From Teratosphaeria epicoccoides (taxonomy: Eukaryota > Ascomycota > Dothideomycetes > Mycosphaerellales > Teratosphaeriaceae), in the NCBI GenBank assembly GCA_021401465.1, contig JADDMT010000303.1, positions 1-14,187 on the forward strand: 14,187 bases of DNA. The letters run 5' to 3'. The notes below the pieces were generated by a model. It did not search any database and was not told the origin of the DNA. It worked only from the letters and a program-made list of their open reading frames with translations. The position numbers and the translations under genes were made by a program. Of the stretch, positions 1-6,804 are shown piece after piece. The first letter of the stretch is position 1. The number at the start of each line of letters is the position of its first letter.

Positions 1-124
1 ATTCAATCCTCTCTTGCTTAGAGGAGAGTCAGTTACAAGGTCAACTGCCATTGTCGATATTCTTCACAGCTCCCGAGTCTAACACCTAGTCACCTTCCTG
101 CTATCGGCACCTACCCTTATGACA
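1..124 (+). repeat. LTR fragment, Gypsy-1 family (subtype A2), 3' end
   Basis: This is the 3' part of a Gypsy-1-family LTR; its left part lies outside the window. It ends in CTTATGACA at 116-124, the conserved LTR terminus also seen at 9528-9536 and 13406-13414. It is the inverse of 14041-14164 with only three differences by eye, all transitions. It lacks the CTACTACATCTAG segment of the two head-to-head LTRs and instead has TCCTCT...AGAGGA (7-25), like the solo LTR, so I call it subtype A2. It retains more CA dinucleotides than the other copies, which suggests a younger or less mutated insertion. It abuts the middle of an integrase coding region, so it most likely marks another insertion into Gypsy-1. 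Confidence 0.85.
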
Positions 125-943
125 TCTTGCTAGAGAATCTGCTTCATCTTAGACACTCTAGGGTGTCCTGCCTAGGGAACGTTATGTTAGAGGTATAGTA
201 GCTCTAAACGTAAGGATGTTAGCACGTATACTAATCCCTAGAAGAGAAGTACTCTGTCTTTGTCTTCCTAGTTCTCCTGTCTGTTAATGTCGTTACGGAC
301 AGCGATTACGGTTAGATCGTAGACAAGTGCATTCTTTAGATCGTCCTGGAATTCACTAGTCTATCCGATAGTCGTAGCCGCGAGTCAGTTAACTCTAAGC
401 GTGCTATTACTATTTTCTTAGAGAATAGCATGCTTCTCCTTCTTCATGCCTTTCATATAGTTAGTCTAGCGACTAAGGGCATTAGCGCGTGCATTATTAG
501 ATCCCTTACGATAGACGATCTTGTAGTTAAAGCTAGAGAGTTCCTTACTCTATCGGACTTGTTGTCAATTTAACTCTTTCGTTGTAGTAAAGTATCGCAA
601 GTTCTCGTAGTCTGTGTAGACTATAACCTAGTGTTTAGGTCCTTCTAAGTAGACTCGCTAGGCCTTGTAGGCGTCTACTATGGCTAGAAGCTCTTTGTAA
701 TAGACGTTGTAGCAAAGCTCGGGTCTAGACAGCTTCCTCAAGTAATAGGCGACTAGCTATAGTCGTCTACTTAGTCCTAGTTAACTTAAGCATGCTCTAA
801 GCGCTATATCGGAGGCATCGGTCTCGACTGTGATAGGCTTATTAGGGTCGAACACAAGTAAGATTAATTGCTCTATAAATCGTTACTTGAGTTCCCTAAA
901 GGCATTCTGTTAGGCATTGTCCTAAACGTTAAATAGTATGTCC
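125..943 (-). pseudogene. Gypsy-1 pol, distal part: RNase H and start of integrase (broken)
   Basis: Read on the minus strand, this continues the reverse transcriptase found at 9542-11040. The RNase H starts with the ETDASD motif (825-808), followed by RKLSRPEL and a YYKELLAIVDA segment typical of Gypsy RNase H, then YTDYENL. The tether to integrase ends near residues RKGSNNARANALSR, and an HP-containing H2C2 zinc-domain start (AGHPRVSKMK) lies just before position 125. Many in-frame TAG/TAA codons sit where Gln or Trp is expected, so the gene is dead. The frame is continuous with the YLDD motif at 9867-9856 once the insertion 944-9536 and one TGTCC copy are removed. The integrase catalytic core is missing because the LTR fragment at 1-124 interrupts it. 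Confidence 0.9.
939..943. repeat. Target site duplication TGTCC, left copy
   Basis: TGTCC here directly precedes the LTR start TGTCATAAAGG and is repeated at 9537-9541 directly after the LTR end CTTATGACA. Five-bp duplications are normal for Gypsy integrases. Removing one copy plus the LTR rejoins the Gypsy-1 pol frame exactly. Confidence 0.92.
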
Positions 944-1000
944 TGTCATAAAGGCCATAAGTTACAAGCACTATGGCATGAGTTATAATACATGTAGGGA

Positions 1001-1140
1001 AGAAAGGATCTGTCACGTGAGGACAGACGCCTAGATCTATAGGGTTAGTCTACAGATCTATAGGCTTATATAGGAGAAAGGATCTGTCACGTAAGGACAG
1101 ACACCTAGATCTGTAGGGTTAGTCTACAGATCTACAGACA
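1001..1140 (+). repeat. Tandem 74-bp units with hairpins inside the LTR
   Basis: Two units start AGAAAGGATCTGTCACGT at 1001 and 1075. Each carries CTGTC/GACAG inverted arms around CACGT(G/A). Each then has AGATCTRTAG, a 7-base GGTTAGT spacer, and CTACAGATCT; in the second unit the two 10-base arms (1107-1116 and 1124-1133) are perfectly complementary. The same two units with the same 74-bp period occur in the LTR at 13056 and 13130, so the array belongs to the LTR family. The role is unknown; paired factor-binding sites in the LTR enhancer or an RNA structure are possible. Confidence 0.85.
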
Positions 1141-1202
1141 TAGGTCTAACGGGTCTATTAACAGATCTAGTAGAACTGCCCTGTCTCTCTAGTATATAGG
1201 GA

Positions 1203-1207
1203 TAGCT
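1203..1207. repeat. Target site duplication TAGCT of Gypsy-2, left copy
   Basis: TAGCT immediately precedes the Gypsy-2 LTR start (TGATACGG, 1208) and recurs at 9376-9380 immediately after its end (TATCA). The uninterrupted site GGGATAGCT-TTAGG matches GGGATGGCT-TCAGG in the intact LTR at 13254-13266. Confidence 0.93.
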
Positions 1208-1567
1208 TGATACGGTTGATACTAGGGGACCATTTGAACCGCATAGGTTCTAATGGCCGCCCTTGGCATGCAGTGACCCTGCCACATATGGCAAGGGGGT
1301 CCTTCGTACATACGTTGGCTCGTATGTCGTCCAAGTGGGATCAGTTGTCGACGTAGGACGCCCCCACGTCGCTGACCCTACGGTACCCCTACGGGGTTAG
1401 GCTCGGACATGCTTTCCCTAATTAAGGAGCGTCGGGGGTTATAAGCACCCTTAGCGCCACCTCTGCGATAAGCAGAAAGCAGCGCTGTCTTGTACCTACT
1501 AAAAGGTCGGATTACTCTGTCACACTACGAGATATTTTCATATCATATAGCACATACATCTATATTA
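1208..1567 (+). repeat. Gypsy-2 5' LTR (360 bp)
   Basis: It begins TGATACGG and ends TATATTA, where the 3' LTR ends TATATCA, so the canonical CA terminus was lost here by a C-to-T change at CpA. It is the same length as the copy at 9016-9375 with 10 differences by eye, all C/T or G/A. It contains a TATAAG box (1440-1445) and a small ACCCC-TAC-GGGGT hairpin (1385-1397). Confidence 0.95.
1440..1445 (+). promoter_or_regulatory. Candidate TATA box of the Gypsy-2 LTR
   Basis: TATAAG lies 34 bases upstream of A1474. A transcript starting there would begin AGAAAGCAG, the complement of the bases just after the 5' LTR (1571-1579). Spacing and complementarity agree with a U3/R boundary near 1474. This is inference from spacing; no transcript data are available. 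Confidence 0.5.
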
Positions 1568-1570
1568 GTT

Positions 1571-1579
1571 CTGCTTTCT
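1571..1579 (+). promoter_or_regulatory. Candidate self-priming primer-binding site
   Basis: CTGCTTTCT sits three bases after the 5' LTR. Its reverse complement AGAAAGCAG occurs inside the LTR at 1474-1482, where the mRNA 5' end is expected. Tf1/sushi-type chromoviruses prime reverse transcription by folding the mRNA 5' end onto such a site, and the single gag-pol frame and chromodomain fit that group. The TGG that begins a normal tRNA-primed site is absent. The match is only nine bases, so it remains a candidate. Confidence 0.5.
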
Positions 1580-1616
1580 CCCCCCTGCTTTGCAGTCTAG
1601 CAGAGAATACTACGAT

Positions 1617-2870
1617 ATGTCTAGAGCACTACGAACTCGCAACTAACGCGTAGCGAGCGCCATCCCGAGCGCCCGCGATGGCGAAGCTGGCCCGAGTAAC
1701 TAGCCCGCAGAAGTAACCGCTACGAGCGACACTGCATCGAGCGACGGTTCCGCTAGAGGACAATTACGCGGCGGACTAGGCAATAGACCCCCCGCACAGG
1801 GACCGCAGCTAACCCCGACTATCGACCCGGCCCTCGTAGCCATGATTGTCGATTAGGTCGCGAACCGCCTTGCGAACTAGAGCCGGAGCCGCACCGCTCC
1901 TAGCAGCGACAACGGCGAGGACGACGAAGACGTCGCCATGAGCGGTACTAACGAACTAGCGGACGAAGAAATCCAGCGAGATTTCACGCTAGGGACCCGC
2001 GAAGACAACTTATCAGGAGGCGCAGACCCTCCGCGTGTGCCCGCGAACTTGGTGCCTAAATTCGGGGCCATAGTAGGCTAACTAGGAGGTAGTCGTAACG
2101 CACGTAACCCGAAGCCGTTTAAGGGAGACACCTTGAAGGAGGCTCGAACTTTCTTGCAGGTATGTGAGGCAGTTTTCGTGCTTAACCTACGCGGATATTC
2201 CACGGAGGGCGAACGAGTCGCCTTTAGTGTGATGTGGCTCGAAGAGGATAAGGAACCTCGTAACAATTAGCATGAGCGGTATGACCTTATGCGGGTCCAC
2301 GACAGAACGTATACATAGGCGGACTTTCGCTAGTTCTGTGTCGACTAGGTCGAGGATCCGGGGAATCGCGCCCTTACCGTGTCTGTCGAGTACGAGAAGG
2401 CTAAGCAGGGGAAGGGACAAACAACCTCTAGCTTCGCAACCTATCTCGCCACGCTCGAGGGACAGATGCCACCCTATACCGAGACGTAACGCGTGCGGCA
2501 CTTGCTCGTCAAACTCGATGACAATCTTCGGAACATAATCATGACTTTTCATGAACTTCCGACAACTCGGCAAGACCTCGTGTCCCTTGCGACACGTATG
2601 GAAATCACCTTGAAGCGAAATGGGAAATCGGGCGGTAAGGACAATAAGCGTCCAAGCCCTGAGGACCCCCCGAAGGGCCGCCATTACAAGCGCCCTAGGG
2701 GCCACGTCTAACGCAGTAGTTCATTCCGGAGGAGCAAGCCCTCCGAGCCAAAAGACGGTAGCGAGAAGCCTCCGAGTAGCTGCTACATCTGTGGAGCGAG
2801 GGACTACTAGGCGGCTCGCTGTCCTAAACGAAGTGATAGGAAGAAGGTAAGCAAGGTGTCCGAAACCTCC
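1617..2870 (+). other. Gypsy-2 Gag part with CCHC zinc knuckle
   Basis: The first roughly 135 codons are low-complexity and end in an acidic run near 1915-1935. A capsid-like region follows from about 2100 to 2610, with KPFKGD and then a helical segment ending VSLATRMEITLKR, similar to fungal retrotransposon Gag. A zinc knuckle lies at 2781-2822: CYIC, four residues, then TAC (2805-2807) where His is required, then four positions and Cys. His CAC to Tyr TAC is again C to T at CpA. One of the four internal positions is a TAG (2808). Confidence 0.85.
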
Positions 2871-2959
2871 CTAGAGGGGAGGCGAAAGAAGGACAAGCCT
2901 AAGACAACCGAATGGCTACCGCGGGTATCTAAGCTGTCTGTCACCGATAGTGTAGACTC

Positions 2960-3290
2960 GTGGCCTACGCGGCGCCTATCCGGCGCGGTCCGAGTTAATG
3001 GCTCGCTCGAGCTAGTAGACTGTATGTTAGATGACCTTGCGGAGGTCAACGTGATACCCTAGAGGGTAATCGTACGGCTCGGTTTGAAGCCGATCCTAGG
3101 AGCCCTGCTGCCTACCATGAAGTCTTTTCGGGGCGAAGGCGTAGCGGCTCGAGGCGCGTATAACGTGCGCCTCTAACTCGCGGACTCCTTAGGAGAAGTG
3201 CGCGAGACTAACGAAGTCTTCTACGCCGAAGACGTTCCTGATAAGGAGCTCCTGCTCGGCCGCCCTTAGCGCTACAAGTAGGGAGTCGTT
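2960..3290 (+). other. Gypsy-2 aspartic protease region
   Basis: The active-site loop is recognisable as MLDDLAEVNVI, with its Asp codons at 3027 and 3030, in the place where Gypsy retropepsins have D-S/T-G-A. The second landmark, LLLGRP followed by a stop where Trp is usual, lies near 3250-3270. The Leu in place of Gly at the loop (CTT) is not explained by a C-to-T change, so it may be a family feature or a separate mutation. Assignment rests on position between the zinc knuckle and RT plus these two motifs. Confidence 0.65.
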
Positions 3291-3559
3291 GTTAATGGAG
3301 CTACTAATAACTAGTTCTACGGCTCTATAGGCGAAGTTCCTGCGGTGCGGATACGTGACGTACATAGCTTCTACAAGGACATGAAGAAGGTCTAATGCGT
3401 GTATGCGGTCCGCATACGGAACGTTAAGGAAGACGTTACCCTTCCGCCTAAGTTAGAGGAATACGCCGATATTTTCGACGCAGAGGCTACGGCCTATGCC
3501 CGGGCCCTAGACGCGGAACATGCGATTAACCTTAAGGAGGGTTACAATCCTCCGCATCG

Positions 3560-4260
3560 ACCTCTATACCCTATGTCGGAATCGTAGCTCGAAACACTTC
3601 GAGACTACCTCTACAAGGCGCAAAGGAACGCGTGGATCCGACGAAGCGACAGCGAGGCTAGAGCGTTAGTTATGTTCGTCCCGAAGAAGGACAACACGCT
3701 CTGCCTATACGTTAACTATAGGGGCCTTAACGCGGTGACCTAGAAGAACCGCTGCCCCCTACCACTTATTAGCGAGACGCTTGACCGCCTTGGTCGCGCC
3801 GCCATCTTCTCGTCTATCGACTTGAAGGACGCCTACTACTAGATACCGATCCGAAAGGGCGACGAGTAGAAGACTACATTCTAAACGCGGTACAGACACT
3901 TCGAGTATACGGTGATGCCGTTTAGCTTGACTAACGCACTAGCGACGTTCTAAGCGTATATTAACCAGGCCCTAGCCGGCCTCGTTGACACCTGCTACGT
4001 AGTGTATTTAGACGATATACTAGTCTATTCCGACTCGAAGGAGGAGCATATGCAGCATCTAAGTATAGTGCTCGAACGGCTCCGCAAGTTCGCTCTCTAC
4101 GCGAACCTAAAGAAGTGCTCATTCCTGACGGATAGGATTAAGTTTCTCGGATACATCGTCTCTACAGAAGGAGTCATCATGGATAACCGAAGGGTGTCCG
4201 TAATTGCAGAGTAGCTGTAGCCGACTACCCTCCGAGAAGTGTAGGTGTTCCTAGGATTCA
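3560..4260 (+). other. Gypsy-2 reverse transcriptase region
   Basis: Conserved RT blocks appear in order: RALVMFVPKKD (3660-3690), a YVNYRGLN block (3709-3732), FSSIDLKDAYY (3807-3839), TRYRHFEYTVMPF (3885-3923), and the catalytic VYLDDILVYS (4002-4031). The two Asp residues of YLDD (4011-4016) are intact. FSLTNALAT replaces the usual FGLTNAPAT; both changes (GGC to AGC after T, CCA to CTA) are CpA/TpG-type transitions. Stops replace expected Gln or Trp at 3840, 3867, 3882 and 3951. Confidence 0.93.
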
Positions 4261-4439
4261 CTAACTTCTACCGCAGATTCATACGATCTTACTCGAAGAT
4301 CGTGGCTCCCCTCACGGCCCTCGCAAAGGGCGCGGTTCGAGGAAAAAAGCCAGGGAAAGTGCCTTGGGAGGAGGCTTAGAGCAAGGCCTTCTCTAAACTT
4401 AAAGCAGCTTTTTAAACTGCGCCTATACTTCGGCACTTT

Positions 4440-4860
4440 GACCCCGCTGCGAAGATCCGGATGGAGACCGATGCTTCAAAATTCGCAATAGCCGCAATTA
4501 TATCGCAGCTCTAGTCGCACGAAGGTAGTGCGCGATAGTACCTGATTGCCTTCTAGTCGCGGAAGATGCAGGGCGCTAAGCTCAACTACGAGACTCACGA
4601 CCAAGAGCTTTTAGCTATTGTTGACGGCTTCAAGGAGTACTAACACTACCTCGAAGGCGCAGCGCACCCTATTAAGGTGCTCACTGACCATAACAACCTT
4701 CGCGGCTTCATGGGCGTGAAGCAGCTAAGTAGTCGGCAAGCAAGGTAGGCGACTTTCCTCGCTAGCTTTGACTTCGTTATCTAGCATCGTTCCGGAAAGA
4801 CGAATCCGGCCGACGGTCCTTCGCGACGACCGGACTACGACACTAGGGAAGAGGGTAACT
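4440..4860 (+). other. Gypsy-2 RNase H region
   Basis: METDASKFAIAAIISQL (from 4461), YETHDQELLAIVDGFKEY (about 4587-4640) and LTDHNNLRGF (about 4680-4710) are the three acidic-residue blocks of Gypsy RNase H. HRSGKTNPADGPSRR (about 4785-4830) is the usual junction to integrase. Seven stops fall inside by eye, all TAG/TAA. Confidence 0.9.
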
Positions 4861-5194
4861 AACAGCTTCTCCTTACGCTGCAAACGAAGCTTGTAGTTTA
4901 GGGCGGCGATCCGTCGTTAGCTCCTCTTGTGGGTCGACTGCGGGTCTAATGGGGCCTCACGGCCTCCGCTAGTGACGAACCCTCCTATCTAGCAGTTGTG
5001 GCGACCGTGTCTAGCTCGATCCATGCGGTAGTTAACCGGCTCACATGCGGTAAGCATGCGATGTCTGAAGAACCCTTTAAAGAAGTCTCGAGACTTATTC
5101 AGCAGTTGCAAGAGCGAGAACTAGAGTTGATTAATGAGGGTGTAGCCCTCCAGGACACCGCAGGCGGTCCGAAGTACTAGACCAAGTCAGGCGA

Positions 5195-6330
5195 CTTGTA
5201 GTACTTTGACAATAGGCTCTACGTACCCGCCGACTACGCACTCTGTTCGCAGCTCCTCCGTATTCATCATGACGATGAACTCGCGGGCCATTTTGGCGTA
5301 GAGAAGACGAACGCACTTCTTGGACGCAAATACTAGTAGCCTACGCTAGAACAGGATGTCTCTGACTATGTCAAATCCTGCCAGACGTGCCAGATTAGCA
5401 AATCTCGGCGCTATCGCCCCTACGGCGATGCTCAGGCGCTCCTACTGCCAGAGAGACCATGGCAAGACTTGACCATGGATTTCATTACCGATTTGCCGCC
5501 AGCAAAGTAGAAAGGCGATGTGGTTAATGCTGTCCTTGTAGTAGTCGACCGATACTCGAAGATGAATATCTTCATCCTATGTACGAAAAAGTGCACAAGT
5601 AGCGAGCTTGCGCGGCTACTTTGCGACGAAGTCATACGGCGCTTCAGTGTCCCCCGAAGTATCCTATCGGATCGAGGTTCTGTCTTTACTAGTGAATACT
5701 AGCAAGAATTTGTGTTTGAAGTGCGTGTTAAGCACCGCCTAAGTACAGCATTCTATCTACAGACTAATAGTCAGACTAAACGTATGAACTAGACTCTTAA
5801 GCAGTACCTTCGGTGCTACTACGCTAAGAACCAGGATGCCTAGGCCGACGCAATTCCTATGGCGGAATTTGCAGTCAATAACAGCATGCATGCTACTATG
5901 CGTATGTCGCCATTTCAGATTCTCTATGGCTTTGATCCGGAAATACACCCAGAACCGCCTCAGGACGAGTCTTCTGAGGAGAGGGTGCCGGCCGCCGCGG
6001 AATTAGCGCGGCGTATGCGCGAGGTACATTCGGTGCTAATAGAACACTAGAAAAAGGCCTCAGAATCCCAGATTAAACATAATAACGCCCGTGCTAAACC
6101 GATGTAGTACGCAGTTAGTACGAAGGTATTACTGTCGACGAAGAATCTCAAGCTGAAACTTCCGAGCAAGAAGATGACGCCAAGGTTCGTCGGACCCTTC
6201 CGGATACGCGACGCGATAGGCTCGCAGGCGTACCGGCTATCGTTGCTATCGTCGTATCGTGTGCATGACGTCTTCTACGTATCTCTACTCGAACCATGGG
6301 TACAGCGCGAGGGCGAAGAGCCCGCGGACC
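5195..6330 (+). other. Gypsy-2 integrase with GPY/F module, catalytic Glu lost
   Basis: An H2C2 zinc domain is visible: IHHDDELAGHFG (about 5260-5295) and SCQTCQ (about 5373-5390). The catalytic core has Asp in LTMDFITDLPP (Asp near 5475) and Asp in LSDRGSVF (near 5667). The third acidic position, 35 residues later, is AAA Lys at 5778-5780 inside TNSQTKRMN, where the family has a TDGQTER-type motif. All three changes in that motif (GAT to AAT, GGT to AGT, GAA to AAA) are TpG to TpA. A GPY/F module, RFVGPFRIRDAIGSQAYRL, follows at about 6180-6240. Confidence 0.92.
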
Positions 6331-6362
6331 CGATGCTAGTAGCAGAAGAGAACGAAGAGTAG

Positions 6363-6536
6363 GAAGTCGAGGGTATTAAGGACAGTATGCGGCGCAAGGG
6401 CGCAACGCACTATCTAGTGAAGTAGAAAGGATACCTACCTAAGTACACATAATGGGTTCCGGCCGAAGACTGCAAGAACGCTCCGGAAGCTATTCGTGAA
6501 TTCGAAGAGCGGAGGAAGCGTGAGCAGGGCTTAAGA
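6363..6536 (+). other. Gypsy-2 chromodomain
   Basis: EVEGIKDSMRRKG, HYLVK-stop-KGYLPKYT and WVPAEDCKNAPEAIREF match the chromodomain consensus, with a TAG at the conserved Trp of the WKGY motif. In chromoviruses this domain tethers integrase to methylated-histone chromatin. It sits directly after the GPY/F region and before the natural TGA stop at 6579, which places Gypsy-2 among the chromoviruses. Confidence 0.92.
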
Positions 6537-6581
6537 AGGTCGATTCGTAGGAAGATGAGGGTTCCGGAGCAGAATTCTTGA

Positions 6582-6804
6582 CACGTGTATGTAGCGCATA
6601 ACACGCGAAGCGACAACAAGAAGCAAACGCCCTACTCATACATCATTGATGCCTAAAGGCACACCTAGAATAAACCCAAGAAGAACAAGAGACATGCTCG
6701 GATTAGCTTCGTAGCTAATGCTTAGCGACTACTAGTCAGGGGCTTCCTGACCGAACCCGAAGTAGGAGAGTCTTTCTTGTTATAGTCCGCTAGGGACTGC
6801 CTAC
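6582..6804. other. Spacer between gag-pol stop and antisense gene stop
   Basis: These 223 bases separate two convergent genes. If the first stop of the antisense gene (6805-6807) arose from Gln or Trp, that frame could continue to a TGA near 6733. No other coding signal is seen. Confidence 0.6.

Larger units (their letters stand above)
944..1207 (+). repeat. Solo LTR, 5' piece
   Basis: This is the first 264 bases of the split LTR. It holds a two-unit tandem array (1001 to about 1140) and a TATATA motif at 1193-1198, which is also present at 13247-13252 and is a candidate LTR promoter. Its last five bases (TAGCT, 1203-1207) are the left target duplication of Gypsy-2, repeated at 9376-9380. 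Confidence 0.9.
1617..6581 (+). pseudogene. Gypsy-2 gag-pol polyprotein, one frame, inactivated by about 51 stops
   Basis: From ATG at 1617 to TGA at 6579-6581 a single frame of 1,655 codons carries gag, CCHC knuckle, protease, reverse transcriptase, RNase H, integrase, GPY/F module and chromodomain with no frameshift. I count 51 in-frame stops, all TAG or TAA and none TGA. Most sit where family consensus expects Gln or Trp, as CpA/TpG to TpA mutation predicts (CAG to TAG, CAA to TAA, TGG to TAG). Missense changes of the same kind are visible at key residues. The start at 1617 was chosen as the first ATG after the LTR and lies in frame with everything downstream. A single gag-pol frame without a frameshift resembles the Tf1 organisation. 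The gene cannot produce a functional product now. Confidence 0.93.

Noticed and set aside
1001..1140. Repeats as a CRISPR-like array
   Set aside because: There are only two units, continuous without unique spacers, inside an LTR of a fungal retroelement.
1568..1585. tRNA-type primer-binding site
   Set aside because: No TGG-initiated 3'-tRNA complement follows the LTR; the self-complementary nine-mer explains the site better.
2187..2705. 172-codon open frame on the minus strand
   Set aside because: It lies opposite the Gag frame, which carries the zinc knuckle and gag motifs. It is open because C-to-T changes on the plus-strand Gln/Trp codons do not create stops in that register.
1617..6581. 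Reassignment of TAG/TAA to Gln (alternative genetic code)
   Set aside because: Stops also replace Trp, and His, Gly, Pro, Asp and Glu changes of the same CpA/TpG type occur beside them. Mutation explains all of these and a code change does not.
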